NCBI GenBank assembly: GCA_007258455.2
Contig: VDFB02254942.1
Coordinates: forward strand, 62,001 to 126,000
Length of the DNA: 64,000 nt
Source: Sequoia sempervirens
Taxonomy: Eukaryota; Streptophyta; Pinopsida; Cupressales; Cupressaceae
Reading direction: 5' to 3'
Both the position numbers and the translations under genes were made by a program. Shown piece by piece: positions 11,596 to 24,120 of the stretch. The number at the start of each line of letters is the position of its first letter. Within the stretch, counting starts at the first letter, position 1. The notes under the pieces were generated by a model that saw nothing but the letters and a program-made list of their open reading frames with translations, was not told the origin of the DNA and made no database searches.

Positions 11596-14500
11596 CTAAA
11601 TGTAGAGTTGATACATGCCAGATCTGTAGACTGCCTTGATGATGCCCCGATCTTGTGTGGATAACTGTGTTGGATGAAAGGACCCAATCAGAATGAGGAG
11701 TACGAGTGGCAAGTATGAAGGATGATAGATGTGACAGATGAAAGAGGCTATGATAGGATCCCTAATGTGCACACTACGTGGGCCATCAGGCTTTAGACGA
11801 AAAGGAGCTTGGGCAACTGATGAGTTATAGTACGTGAAGGGGTCGTCATTAAAGGCACATTGAAAGACATCACCAATGGAGGTGTAATGATATGACGAAT
11901 ATGTGAACATAGATGGGTGGAATGGCATATATGGTATGAGTGGGAGTGACATGGATGGAGACCTTAGATCAACAAGTTCTTTCTTTGGTTTTCTTGCTTG
12001 ATAGATGTCCTCAGTGATTTTTGATGGAGAGGCATGTTTGGAGATCGACTTTTGCTTGCTTTCACTTTTGACTTTTATTTTTGATTTGTTTGATAGCTTT
12101 TTATTTTGGCTAGGGGACTTGTCTTGATCTTCTTTTGTTTTTGATTTGTCCAATAGCTTTTTATTTTGGCTAAAGGACTTGTCTTGATCTTCTTTTGTTT
12201 TTGATTTGTCCAATAGCTTTTATTTTGGCTAAGGGACTTTTCTTGATCTTTCTTTCTTTGCAAGCTTTCTTTTGATTCTGGATCTCCATTTGAAAAAGGT
12301 ACTTTTACCTTTGATTCTTGAATTACCTCCTTTATATTTTCTTTGGGTGATACTTGTTGATCCATGTCTACAAGGTCGATGGATGTGGGTGAGATGGATG
12401 AAATAGGCGAAGTGAGGAATATTTAGTGGACGGATGGGAGTGGTGATGCCATCAACGAAGTCTTTGAGACTATCATTTTCGGTACTGTTAACATCAAAGG
12501 AAGCTTGCACATCCTTAGTAACTTGGCAAGATGGCTTAGTAGAGGCAACAATAGGAGATTCATATCCTAGCCCAGGGCAGGTGGGATGGAAGGATGATGA
12601 TTTGATATCCTTGGCGGGGTCATGATCAAAGAGTGGGTTATCATAGATGTCCTGGTCGAATAGGGGGTTATCATAGGTATGAAAAGCTTGAGTGGAAGCA
12701 GGCATGGAAAAGGTAGGTGTATCATCAAGATCCCAAAAGGTTTCAATCCGAGCACGGTCATCAAATTGCATTCCTTCTGTAGCTGTTTTGACATCATTGT
12801 TGGAAGTCTGACCCTTCTCAACGACAGGAGCAGTGTCTTTTACGAGCAAATTATCCAAACGATATTCTCCACATCCCAAATCATGGATTCAGACCTTGGG
12901 GTTTGATAGTGCAGTAAATGAGGTGGATGCTTTTAAGGATTTAGGATCAACATATGTTTGAGAAGGAGGTGCTTCACAATTGCTAGGGATGGTGATTTTA
13001 GCTTTAGGGCTTAGATTATGGCAATATGTGAAAGGATTAGGATCTCCTTGTATTGTGATTTCAACTTCATTGTGTGGGAATTTAATACACTGATGGTATG
13101 TAGAGGATACTGCTTGCATTGCATGAATCCAAGGTCTTCCAAGGAGGATATTATAGGTCAGGGGGAGATCAAGGACTTGGCAAACCACATCCTTCACCAC
13201 AGGGCCAACTCTGATTGGTAGAATAACTGATCCTTTAGATGAGCATTCCTCTGCATCATATGCCTTCATGGTAATCTTTTTATAGGAATCTATTACATTT
13301 TTTGAATATCCCAATGCACGGACAAGCTTTAAGGTGTGGATATTTAGACCAGCTCCTCCATCTATTAAAACACGTTTGACCCGTCATTTATGGATTAAAA
13401 CCTCAATATGGAGTGGAGCATTGTGTGGATGAGTGAGGGATGCATCATCGTTTTCTGAGAATGATAAACAATGGGGTGCAATCAAATGTCCCACCATGGC
13501 TTGGAATTGACAAACTTCCAAATTAGTTGGTACTGGTAGGTTGTCTTGTTTATCCTTGATTTTGATGACATCGCTTTGGTTATCAACAATAGAAATGTTA
13601 AGAATGGTAGTATCATAAACATGATTCACATTCTTCCCTTTGCTGTTCGTTGAAGAGGATTCTCCTTTTTCATAGTTTGGTAGAGGGTTTTTAAATGCTC
13701 CATGATCATCATTTGTTGTAGGTTCTTCTATCGACATTGCCTTTTTATCAATCAAGTCTTGCACCAAATGTTTTAGTTGCATACAGTCATTTGTTTTATG
13801 ACCTTTGTTTCTATGAAAATCACAATAATATGCATCGTTCCACCAAGATGGTTTAACTCTTGGTTCCCAATCTCGTGCCTTCAGTAATGTTATAAGTTTA
13901 TGTGTAAGAAGTTCCTTTAAGGCTGATTCAAGTGACTGTCCCAAAGGTGTGAATTTTCTGCGATTTGATGATGTTCAATATGGTGTTGAAGCTGGTTTAA
14001 AATCACTGGTATTTTGATTGCTGTTTGGATTATTTTTGGAGGCAACAACTATTAAATTAAAGAGTGGTTTTGTGTTATTTGTATCAGCTGCAACATCATT
14101 ATTACCGACATTTTTATTTCTTTGCCAAAATTTGGGTTTATCATTGTTGTTATGATAATTAGAAGAGTTGGCAGCATTTCCTTCGTTGTAAATTTTCAAT
14201 ACTCCTCTTTTAATCAAAGCTTCTTCAATCTTGAGTCCATTTTCAATCAGTTTTTCAAAGCTGGGAGGACACTGTAATTGCAGTCTGTAACTCATCTCAG
14301 TGTTCAAATTATCAATGAAGATTTCCATATTTTCTTTTTCAGGTATAGGACGAGCGTACCTAGCAAATAATCGCCTCCATCTTTGTAAGAATGCAAGGAA
14401 TGATTCACCATTTTTCTATTTTGTATTACAAAGATCCTTCATGGTTATTTCGTGTTGTATGTTGTATGAACATTGGGAAATGAATTTATTTACCAGCTCT

Positions 14501-15152
14501 TCAAATGATTTGATACCTGGTAGGAGTTTTGAGAACCATTCCATGCATTGGCCACCCAAACTTCTTGGAAACAATCTCATCAAATAAGTTTCTTCATGTG
14601 CAAATTCAAGACTCATGGTGCAAAATTCTCTTACGTGGTCTTGAGGATCAGTTTTGCCATTATATTTATCATATTTTGGAAATTCACAATGTTTGGGAAA
14701 AGTTATCATGTTCACAGTTCTGTCAAAAGGATAAGGGCAGATGTCTTGCAATAGATATCTTTTTGTGGTTTCTCTTTGCATGTCAAGGAGTTGTTGTTGC
14801 AGATTTTTCATTTGATGAGTTAAAGCAATCATTGGATCTGTGTTTGGTGGATCAATTTCTGTTCTTTTGGGAGCTCCTTTCAGTTGATTAACATCGAAAT
14901 CATTGGGCAATTTGACACCTTGATTAGCTAGCATTAAAAAGTATTTTTCTCCATCTTTTCTAGAATTTTCTCCATGAACTTGTGGAGTTTAGGGTCTTGT
15001 TGAGCTTGTTGGATGTCTTCCTCAGTTATTTCATTAGTTTTAGGTTGGTGGAATCTGTGGAAAGGATTTTCTTCTCCTTCAACCATGGTAGTTTGAGTTT
15101 CAATTTCTTTTTCTTTGAGTTTTTGCTTTTGAGATCTTGTTAAAACGGGCAT
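11596..15152 (-). pseudogene. Decayed Ty3/gypsy-type gag-protease polyprotein
   Basis: A minus-strand frame starts with MPVLTRSQKQK at 15152, shifts frame near 14934 and then continues in one frame to 11596, broken by several stops (for example after 14416, 13975, 13384, 12889 and 12229). A retrotransposon gag domain lies at about 14800-14330 (FPKYDKYNGKTDPQDHVREF, then FLAFLQRWRR). A Cys/His finger with YCDFHRNKGHKTNDCMQLK sits near 13840. The aspartic protease has its active site LIDGGAGLNI at about 13370-13340 and the downstream ILLGRPWIHAMQAV. After the protease comes a low-complexity linker with Lys-rich repeats. No RT, RNase H or integrase follows. The number of breaks makes it non-functional. 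Confidence 0.8.
12090..12240. repeat. Tandem repeat inside the polyprotein linker
   Basis: Three units of about 67 bp, sharing the word CTTGTCTTGATCTTCTTTTG and TAGCTTTTATTTTGGCTA-like text. On the minus strand they encode repeats of the type DKSKTKEDQDKS. Expansion of this kind is common in the disordered linkers of retroelement polyproteins. Confidence 0.75.
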
Positions 15153-15500
15153 ACAAGTGTTAAAGTTTTACTATTTGATCTTTGTTTGAGAAGTGCCAAT
15201 GATATAACCAAGTCAAATAGAATGACAAATCCTATCGATTGGACTAAGGTGAAATCTGATAGACAGTGTTGTTTCGTGATGAAGGATGATAGATCCTGAT
15301 AATGAAACTTAGCTAACAATTAGAGATTAGATTGATGATTAGGCACTTTAAGTTGTTAGATCTTAGTTTAGTTAAAGAAATTTCACTTACAAAAGCCACT
15401 TTCTTCAAGTTTAAACTGTTGTTATGAATGAGGAATGATTCTGCTCTGAAAAGGATCCCTAAATGTGATCTTAATTGTCGGACAAAGGGTTAATTTAGCT
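15153..15500. other. Leader segment upstream of gag, nothing coding
   Basis: Unique-looking, AT-rich sequence between the gag start and the minisatellite. No gene, motif or repeat supported. Confidence 0.5.
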
Positions 15501-15519
15501 CTTTGTTTGTGAATCAGAT

Positions 15520-15815
15520 GGATTCGCTAAAACAGAGTACACATGTGCTTAAAGATGGTATGAATGCGCTAAAACAAAGCTTGGATGCGCTAGACTGTCC
15601 CCTAGATGCGCCAGAATATGAAGCTTATGCGCTAAAAGGTGAAGCAAATGCGCTGGAAGATGCTGTGTATGCACTGGAAAGTGCTATGTATGTGCCAGAA
15701 AAGAGCCTATATGCACTGAAAGATGGATTAAATGCGCCAAAAAATGCCCTATATGCGCTGAACGATGGGTTAAATGCGCTAGAATAGGAAGTGGATGCGC
15801 TAGACTAGAAAGTGT
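15520..15815. repeat. GCGCTA minisatellite, left array
   Basis: About twelve degenerate units of roughly 24 bp built on ATGCGCTAAAA or ATGCGCCAGAA. An open frame at 15503-15787 (Ala/Leu/Tyr-rich repeats) is a by-product of the 24 bp period. A similar array in the same orientation lies at 25558-25735, and both belong to the leader of the 25 kb element. Confidence 0.8.
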
Positions 15816-15837
15816 CACTGTTTTGCAAGTTTGTCTG

Positions 15838-15975
15838 GTTATTTTGTTTTGAATCAGTGAATTTGATGTTTTCAAGGGATGATCTTGTGAACAATGATTT
15901 TGCCTAGTTTTCTTGTCTTTTGAATCATGTGAATTAAGTGTTTTTAATGGATGATTTCTTGAATAATGATTTCAA
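15838..15975. repeat. Tandem duplication of about 70 bp
   Basis: Two units containing TTTTGAATCA, a run with GTTTT, GGATGAT and AACAATGATTT or AATAATGATTT. Non-coding. Confidence 0.6.
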
Positions 15976-16117
15976 ACACAGCAACAAGTAGTAAAACAAT
16001 TGTCTTAGCCTATGATCTAAACATTAAGTGTATGTTCAAGGATCTGGTTTGATCCCTTTGATTTCCACAGGTATTGGACAAGAGCAAACAGATAAGTCAG
16101 ACTCTACTAATGTCAAG

Positions 16118-16122
16118 GGTCA
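16118..16122. repeat. Target-site duplication GGTCA
   Basis: GGTCA lies directly before the LTR1 copy and is repeated at 20517-20521 directly after it. Confidence 0.85.
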
Positions 16123-17439
16123 TGTTGTGACATTTTCACACATCGCCCCATTCAAGATGGGGACCCCTAATTTTTGCTCCATTCTGGTCTTTTGGCTTGG
16201 GTTTTTGTCTCTCTCTCTCTCTTTCCGTCTCTTTTCTGCCTTTCTGGGGATTGTGCCCGTCATTTTGCTTAAGCGTGAAATTGACCAAGTCTGAAAATTA
16301 GGGTTTTGAACTTCCTTGCCAATTTGAGGTCAAGTGGGGTGAATAAATTGAAAACAGAGCTTAGTGTTGCTGTCAGTATGCTTCCAGTAGACTCTCAGCT
16401 AAATTTCATCAAATTCTGGGTACTTACTATTTTTAGCAAGTGTGAAATTCAGGGCATTCCGTCAGCTTTTTTGAAATTCCAACAGTCACACTGCATTCAG
16501 AACACATCAAGTTACTCGTGCGCAAAATTTGAGCGAAAACAGACAACTTGCTATTTTTAGCAGTCCAGCTTCCAGAGAGCTAATTTCAGGGCTTAGATGT
16601 AGAGTTTTTCTTTGCATGTCTGGAGATTCATTCTGGGTTTTTCGAGACCTTCGCAACAGTATAACATGCAAAACGAGACAACTTTCAGAGTTCAGCCTTC
16701 GTAGGCTATTTTTAGGGTTTGCATGTCAGGGTTTTCTTTGCATGTCTGCATATTCCTTATGGGTTTTTCGAGAGCTTCATGATGATGTGACATGCAAATG
16801 GAGATAATCACTCAGTAAGGAACTTACTATTTTTAGTAGGTGCGTCCCGGCAGCCGCCTCCCAGCAGTTCAGAATCACGAGCTGATCGCAATGCAGCAGA
16901 AACAAAGACAAACAGAGATCATTTGATACGCATGCAGAGCAAATTAGGGTTTCCAGCTTCGGAACCTGAAAAGAGGCGCAAAAGGTCAGAATTTTCGAAA
17001 ATCGGTGTAAACCACTGCGATCAGCATCCTTCAGGCTATCTGCTGGTAAAATTTGAAGTCAAACGGAGCACTTACTATTTATAGTAAGTCATTTCAGAAA
17101 CATGCTAAAAATAGCAAGTCAAGTGCATGCGCCGATGTCAGCAGGCAGGTCACGTGGTGAGGAGCGCCTCATTCAAATTTCAAATCAAACGGAGCTGTGG
17201 AGGTACCAGAAACGAGAGGTTACTATAAATAGCAAAAAACTTCCCAAAATATGCTATTTTTAGCAGGTCAACTCAGAATGGTGGTGTCGACAGATTGTTG
17301 AAGTCATAAGGATCTGGTGTTCAAAATTTCAAATCAATCTGAGCTTCAGAGATGCAGGAATCAAGAGACTTACTGTTTATAGTAAGAAGCTAGCGAGGGC
17401 GAGAAAGAGTGGCTAAGTCCGAGAAATATCCTGCTTCAC

Positions 17440-18330
17440 CTTGAATATGCGCCCTCTTCACAAATTGATGAGAAAAAGTTCTAAGTCTGAGGCTTCATCC
17501 TGTATCAACATGAAAATGCGCCCTCAAGGATGAAGAAACATAAAAAATTCTCTAAGTCTGAAAGATATCCTTCAGCATAGGCTAAATGCGCCCACTTCCC
17601 ACTCAAGTCAAAGAAAGTCAAATGTTTTATCCTCCTCCACTGGCAAAATGCGCCCAAGGAAAGAAAGGGTCAAAAAAAGTCAACGAATTTCATCCTGCTC
17701 CTATAGCAAAATGCGCCCAGCTCAAGGTAGAGGCATAAAAAAATTCTAAGTGTTGAAAGATTCTCCACCAACCCCCAAATGCGCCCATCCTTCATGCATG
17801 CTCAAATGCGCCCAAAATAAAAGAGGTCAAAGGAGTCAACAAAACTCATCCTTCACACATAGCAAAATGCGCCCAAATGGGGCCATGTGAAGACAAAATG
17901 GTGAAGTTCAAGGGTCATCCTTCACACATGTGATGTGCGCCCAAGCTGAAGTTAGTTGAAGAGTGTGAAAGTAAAATGAAAGGGTAAAACTTGCTAGGCG
18001 TATCCTCTTGCATATGCTATATGCGCCTAAGGTGAAGTGTAAGGTGGTGAGATAAGTGCAAGGTGATGTAAGTGTTGCTAGGCGCTAAAAGTGCCAAGTG
18101 ATGAGATTACTAAGGCGTAGACTTAAAGCATATCCCCCTTGACATGCAATATGCGCCATGTTAAAATGAATATGAGATAAAGGCGTTGAAGGTGGTGAGG
18201 TAAAATGCAAGGCGTGGTAGAAACAAAATAAAACATGCTAGGCGTTGAAAATGCCAAGGTTGGTGAGGATGGAGAATATTGTTGGGCGTTGAAATTAAAA
18301 TATCCCTCTCAGTGTGCTAAATGCGCCAAA
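17440..18330. repeat. AAATGCGCCC array in LTR1 U3
   Basis: About twelve copies of (A)AATGCGCCC or a variant, spaced roughly 25-150 bp apart, each embedded in a degenerate unit with TTCTAAGT or CATCCTTCA text. The reverse-complement array is at about 48860-49950 in the second LTR1 copy. The G/C-rich core is conserved while the spacer varies, which suggests a constrained site or a minisatellite seed. Confidence 0.75.
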
Positions 18331-19206
18331 GAAGTAGGTAAGGGTGAAGATAAAATACAAGGTGGTGAATAAAATAAAGGATGTGCCAGGCGTTGGGATT
18401 AAATATCCTCCATGACATGTGCCTTCAGGAAAATCTTCTAAGAGAGTTGATAAAATTTTCTCGCCATAGCAAAATGGAAGAAGTCAAATAAAATTTTCTA
18501 AGGCAAATTTTTCAAAATGCAAGGTGATTTAAAATTTCTCTAAGGCAAAATATTTTCTTCCTCTAGAAAATACGCCTAGACTCTGAGGTGATAAGATTTT
18601 CCTAAAGCATGAATGAATTGCCTGAGGTGAAGTCAGAGAATGCCGACACAGGGTTGATAAAAATTTCTCAAGTCAGAGCAACAGGATTTTCATAGATATG
18701 AAGAACGGAATCAAATTTGTTAAAAAAAATTATTTTTTTCCAAGGTGCAAAATTCAAGAAAATTAAATGAACCCGTTCGTTGTGCACCCATGAGTTCGAC
18801 GCGTTCTGAAGGAAATTTTCTTCTGGGTATCGAAGATTATCGATGAGGAGTTGATTTTAAAGTCTTCCATGCTTCGTCGAGGCCTTCAGGATGGAGATTT
18901 TTGATGGGCATAGGATTGATGAGGAATAAATGATGTTGTTGAAATAAAGTGTTGTGGCTGATGAATTTGAAAATGATCGCCTAGATAATTTTTGATCAAA
19001 TTCCTGATGAAAGAATTTCTTCTCGAGTCTGAGTTGGATGAAATATTAGAGTGAAGTGAGCCAGGCAGAATACAAGATGGGTTGGGAATTTGGTTAAGGC
19101 ATGAAGAATTTGAATGAACGCTTGGAGATCAAAGCATGAAAATCCTGGTAAGTAAGTTGAATTTATATTATGAAGTGTTCTAATGCTCTTCTCCTTGCTT
19201 GTTTTG

Positions 19207-19520
19207 CAGGATGAACGTGGAGGCCAGAGCACGATGACTTGAAGTGGTGAAGCACGATGATATTACAACCTTTGGAGGAAGATAAAGTTATGAGTTTCAC
19301 ATGAAGGAAAGAAAAGTTGCGAGAAAATGGCTAAGTGTTGAAACTCAAGTGACAAAGAAGAAGTTGAAGAACAACGTCAAGAAAGAAGATCGAGAACAGT
19401 GTGAACGCGTCTACAAACGGGAATCTTCTAGAAGGATGATGGACATTAATGGCTCATTTATTACCCCACTCTCCATTATGGCAGTTTTTAGGGCGAATCT
19501 TGTTTAGGGCTGAGGTGGCA
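19207..19520 (+). pseudogene. Exon remnant inside LTR1 U3
   Basis: A splice-acceptor-like CTTGCTTGTTTTGCAG ends near 19210, preceded by a donor-like CTGGTAAGTAAG near 19146. The exon-like stretch after it is degenerate and has no intact long frame. The second LTR1 copy has the same acceptor near 48094 and a short frame at 47709-48008. The LTR1-related element at 58391 has an almost identical acceptor at 62873 in front of a long gene. I read these as remnants of one gene carried in U3. Confidence 0.45.
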
Positions 19521-19575
19521 CAATCTGGGCCATCCAACCGATTGTAATCTGAGCCGTCCGTTGGACTTGGCCAAC

Positions 19576-19583
19576 TATAAAAA
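19576..19583 (+). promoter_or_regulatory. TATA box of LTR1 copy 1
   Basis: TATAAAAA within CCAACTATAAAAAGGGGAG. The same position in the related sequences reads CAGCTATAAAAGGGGGA (minus strand, 59320-59326) and a degraded TATATA (minus strand, near 47600). The block around it, including GGGCTGAGGTGGC upstream, is the best conserved part of the family. Confidence 0.75.
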
Positions 19584-20521
19584 GGGGAGTCCCCCTCATT
19601 TGTATCTCATTAGAAATTAGAATTAGATCAGAGTTAGGATAACAGAGTAGAGAGAATTTGATAGAATAGAAAGTAGTATAGTTTAGATTGAAAAGGAAGG
19701 AAAGTCTTCCCTTTGGATACTTTGTAAGAAGTTGTCATGAATGCTTTCATAATAAAAGAATTTTCATTGATGGTGATTTCCTCTTTGTTATGAGTAGTTG
19801 TTGAGGCTTCTTCGTCCTTCCAATTCACGTAGCATCTTGAAGTAGCTTAAAGTAAAGTAGATTTCATTTCATGCAAGTACTTAGCAATTGTGGAATGTGG
19901 TGCTCGATTTGAACAAGACTTCGCTTGTCCATACCACTAGCGGGCTCGTGACGGGTTCGCCTTGCGTGGTCAACTGGAACTTTGTGAAACTTAACTTCGA
20001 TTATGGTTTATATGTTGGCATGCGTCGTTGTGATGGTGTCTTCATGCTAAATCGTGATCTGAACATCTTGAGTCACTCCTCTGAAGATTGCCCCAGTTCT
20101 GCGGAAGCTGTCCGAAGTGAGGCAAAACGGAGCTTGGTTGAAGCTTGTGAGAATTGATCGCCATGTCCCACACCTTAGAATAGATTAGAACTTCTTAGGC
20201 CCTACACCCTTTAATTTCAGTTCATCTCCGGTTAGAATTAGGAAACTTGTGCTCACCTGCCAAATCATTTGAATTACATGAAAGCCCTTAGTCCGCTGTC
20301 TGCTGTCAACTGTCGAACATTTGTGTAAGTCCCCTTGAAATACTAACAAAAATCACATCGAGCCAACTGAGTCTATTCGCATTATCGGAACCTTGGAGTT
20401 GAAAGCATGAACTCACTCGCAATCTTAGCATGCTGAATACTTTGTTCAAGAGAGGATAGAGTATCCGTTGGGAAACTTTATTCTGTGTTGGTGTGGTCTC
20501 AAAAACCACGTCAACAGGTCA

Positions 20522-22224
20522 TTAATAATACCACAACCCACATCTTAGAACTATGTTAGCTCACATAGTCGTGTCACCCTGTAGAGGGCCCCTGTGTTAT
20601 TGCCTTTTTCGGGTCTTAACTAAAGTCGAATCCTCTACTTTTGGCCAGAAATCCTTGGTAGTTATATGGTGAGTATCTTGGGGGCAGATTCTTCCCTCCC
20701 CTTGCATTGTGAATATTACAATGTTCGGAAACTGACTCGGCTGGCTCCTACACTTAAAGTTCTTAGTAAGGGTCTCTGTTCAGTGCGACAAATGATAAAC
20801 TCCCTTAGGAGACCTCCCAACCTTTAAAACAAAGGCTTTGGGGATGGTTATCAATGCACATTACCGTTGAAAGTGAGTTTCCTCAAATTCACGTTTGATT
20901 ATAGTGGGTTGGAATACTTGGCTTTAGCCGTTCCTACTTAGGTCGTTCCCGTAGGGTGAGTACTTTTTCCCACTACGGCAGGCCTTGTAAAAGGTGCTAT
21001 TGCAATAAATGTAATAGTGAATCTGGCATTCTGGTCACCTAGTGAAGGGGAGAGCATAGGCCTATCACTTTACAAGCACAACCTACATGGTGTTCTGTTG
21101 GCATAATAACTAACACCTTTGGAGTATAAGTTGGTACAAACAGCTATACACACTACGCAATGAGTGCTCTTCAAATTAGGAGGGGAAGCTCCCTCGTTGT
21201 GCCAGACAAAAGTACCTGAAAAGGGAAATAAACTAAAACTATATCCTGTCTTTTTGTCTCAGCTGTAAGAGGTACAAGGCTTTCAAGAAAACTATATACG
21301 TTGCAGCTAAGTATTTTCTGTTTTCGCAGATCACTAACTACAACTAAGCTAACTACTTTAAAACTATCCAGTTTCCTCAAGAAAACAGAGCATGAGGAAA
21401 TGGAGCAGGAATGATTAGTTGACGATAAACAAGTTTAGATTCTCAACTTGAAGGCAAGGTGGCACATCTATCAGCTCAATCTAAACAAGTTTATTATTCA
21501 CAAAACACCATACGATAAACAAGAACAAATTCTCAACTTGAAGGCAAGGTGGCACATCTATCAGCTCAATCTGAACAAGTTTATTGAACACAAAACATAA
21601 TCAATCTAACTAAGGAAAGAATTCACCATCATAATTAGATGAAACCCAAGTGGCATAACAATTCATCATAACAGTAAATACACATGAACAGATACAAAAC
21701 GAGCAATATTGAAGGCAAGGTAGGCACAACATATATTTCTTTCTCGTGCAAAAGTTCGTGAACAGATACAATAATAGCAATACTACAGGCAAGGTGGGCA
21801 CAACATGTATGCTATCACGCAAAAGTTATGTACAAATGAGCAAAAGCTCTTATTTATAGACATCAAAAGGTATAGGGAAACCTAAAATCACCTTGAGTCA
21901 ACTACAGTCTTGCAATGCATGCAAGATTTTATTGCTAAACCCTAACAAAGCAAACTATACAGTTAATTGGAAAATTACCATCAATTAACCGGTACATCTA
22001 ATCTAAATGGACAATGTGCAAGCATGCACGTCCTTATTGAAAGCAAAGTTAACTAGAACACTACCCTCAGTTAATTGAAAACCCTAATCCTAACTCTTGC
22101 GAAGATAATTCCAAGGAAGAGATATGCGTGTATGAAATCAGCAAGTGAACTCAAGACTGAAAGTCGAGTTAACTACTGCTCCTGACTCTAACCTCGAAAC
22201 TAACTGCAGATCCCAACTGGCAGA
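20522..22224 (-). other. R/U5-like part of LTR3, no gene
   Basis: No coding sequence supported. On the minus strand this follows the TATA box at 21851-21858. The plus-strand segment at 21421-21600 contains a duplicated unit of about 90-105 bp (CTTGAAGGCAAGGTGGCACA twice), and AAGGCAAGGT(A/G)GGCACAACAT recurs at 21713 and 21788. Confidence 0.5.
21851..21858 (-). promoter_or_regulatory. TATA box of LTR3
   Basis: The minus strand reads GTCTATAAATAAGAGC. It is an excellent TATA context in an LTR-like block and lies about 370 bases downstream, on that strand, of a short coding remnant, the same layout as in LTR1-related sequence. Confidence 0.55.
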
Positions 22225-22540
22225 TCACTCCAAGTCATCTCTGTCCATCAAGTCATCCAGGAACTGATTGATGGCATTGTCTTCTGGGACTTTGATGCTC
22301 TTCACGATGATGACCTGCCGCTGGCACTCAACGTCACCATCCTTAACTGCTTTTTGGCAATTTCTGATATCTCCAGTTGCTTTCTTGAAACTAGATGTCA
22401 TCACAGAGATGTGATCCAGAATTTCCATCAAGATATCACGAACATGCTTCTGGAACTTAGTTTGCACAGCCTCAAGATCAGCGTAGGTACCATCTTCACG
22501 AAGATAATGGCACGGGATTTGAGTGACTTTGGCGGTTCCG
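22225..22540 (-). pseudogene. C-terminal coding remnant in LTR3 U3
   Basis: A minus-strand frame ends in FLDDLMDRDDLE and remains open upstream past 22500 without a needed ATG, so it is the tail of a longer protein. The protein is charged and helical, likely a coiled coil (EAVQTKFQKHVRDILMEIL). No named domain is recognised. Its place, just upstream of a minus-strand TATA box, parallels the tail of the 59573-62872 gene relative to its TATA box. Direct homology between the two tails was not established. Confidence 0.35.
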
Positions 22541-22919
22541 TAAATGGAGTGACCTCTGTTCCTTCTGCAGCTTAATGCTTCTGATGCTTTTCTTGATTCT
22601 TCTCAACGAAAAAGTGTTGCATGATGAAACCACGAAGCTTGACTGCGAACACTCTTGTTGTGAGAAATACACACGAACTCGCTGCACACACAGAATTCCA
22701 ATGGTCCACCCCACGTCTACGCCTGTCAAATTGTCTAAATCAGCCCCCGGATGTGCTTGATTGTCAGCTATTTTGATGAAAACATGAATTAAGACCGATT
22801 TTGGTCTTGAATTTAGTGTAGTTGAACCGCCTTCTGAAAAACTTGCTAGTTGACTGTGAACACGGCTATGTTTTGACAACTTTCTCCGGAAAGCTAAAAT
22901 GGCTCCTGGGGAGGCCAAA

Positions 22920-23360
22920 AATACCCTGTTAGAGGATAATTTTCACCAAAAATTTTGAGACGTGGGTTTTGTCCGGAAAATGATTCTAAGACAACCCACA
23001 ACATCAGAATTGCGAAAACATATCGTTTAGCTTGACATGCAAAGATTCTTCAGTCGAGAATTGCAGGGGTGTTTAGAACTTCCCGGGGCAATTTTTCTTG
23101 CGAAAATCTGGGACATGGGTTTTGTGCACAACGGAATTCTAAACAAACCTAGATGATGCGATTTTCAAACAGATGTGATATTGGCCCACATGCAAAGAAC
23201 TCTTCAGGAAAAAGCACAGAGCTTCAGAATGAAGGCTGCGGGGCAATTTTCTCGGAAAAATCTAAGACATGGGTTTTGCTGCTGATGCTGAAATATGCTA
23301 ACCTAGATGGTCAGATTCTGAATATTTTGCCGTTTTCTTTGACATGCGAAGAAATCTAAG
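22920..23360. repeat. Degenerate repeats with GACATGGGTTTTG
   Basis: About three units near 22960, 23110 and 23270, each with a GGGGCAATTTT-like segment, then a (A/G)GACATGGGTTTTG-like segment and, further on, a GACATGC(A/G)AAGA-like segment. Spacing is roughly 150-190 bp. No gene is seen. Confidence 0.55.
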
Positions 23361-23699
23361 ACGAGAAATAGAAGAAATAAGACAGAAGATAGAAGGTTTT
23401 GTTTGTTCTGCTTCTGTAGAATTCACCTATCTCTGACTTGGATTTGATGTAACCTGCATGCAAATTGAAAACAAAGTCTAGAATCGCCTTCTCCTCAGCA
23501 ATCTGAATCCGATGCCACGAAGAACACTGAAATATGGCACCTGTAGCACCTCGAATCCTCAAATGCATGAAGACATCGCCATGTTTTGAGAGCTCTGAAT
23601 GGTACGACTTGCTCAAGAATGAAGAAATAAGGATGACTTTTGTCTTTAAATAAATAAAATTCATTTAAAATTCGTCCATTTTCTCAAACTCAAAGTGCA

Positions 23700-24120
23700 C
23701 CTCTTTATTTGGTAGTTAACTGAGCCTCAATTTAGGGCGTATGCTTAACTAAGCCTTCAAAATGAATGCCTATGCTTTGAATGGTTACTAACTGAAGCTC
23801 GAATGCATGAAAAATATGCCCTTATTAGGGCGCCATCTCTATCTTTAGTTAGACTGTGCATGCAAATCAGTTAAACTTGTGCATGTAAGTCAGTTAAGTG
23901 CGCATGCAAAATAGTTAACTTCGCATGCAAATTAGAACTCAACATCCTCTTCAGTTAACTGAACATGCAAACGCATGCACACTGTAGATGAACTGAACTT
24001 CTAAAAATAGTAACTCAAAATGAACTTTAGTATCTTCTGCATGCAACCTAGAAATCGCTTAGTTGAACTGAAGTCAAAAACCCTAATTAGGGCGCACTAG
24101 TCAACTTGTTTTGAAAAGTC
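23700..24120. repeat. AGTTAACT / GCATGCAAAT-rich stretch
   Basis: The words CAGTTAAC(T), GCATGCAAAT and CCCTAATTAGGGCG recur many times within 400 bp with irregular spacing. Non-coding; it looks like decayed minisatellite in the U3 of LTR3. Confidence 0.5.

Larger units (their letters stand above)
16123..20516 (+). mobile_element. Solo LTR, LTR1 family (copy 1)
   Basis: It starts TGTTGTGACA and ends CGTCAACA, and is flanked on both sides by GGTCA (16118-16122 and 20517-20521). The inverted form of the same sequence, with the same two ends, occurs at 46676-51411, which confirms the boundaries. At 4,394 bp the LTR is unusually long. A TATA box lies at 19576-19583, leaving about 3.45 kb of U3 and 0.94 kb of R/U5. 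U3 carries a CT run, repeats with GGGTTTTTCGAGA, palindromic TTACTATTTATAGTAAG-type motifs, and the AAATGCGCCC array. No gag or pol is attached, so it is a recombination product of a full element. Confidence 0.88.

Noticed and set aside
15503..15787. 94-codon frame with Ala/Leu/Tyr repeats
   Set aside because: It is the translation of a 24 bp minisatellite, whose period is a multiple of three; the sister array at 25558 has no such frame.
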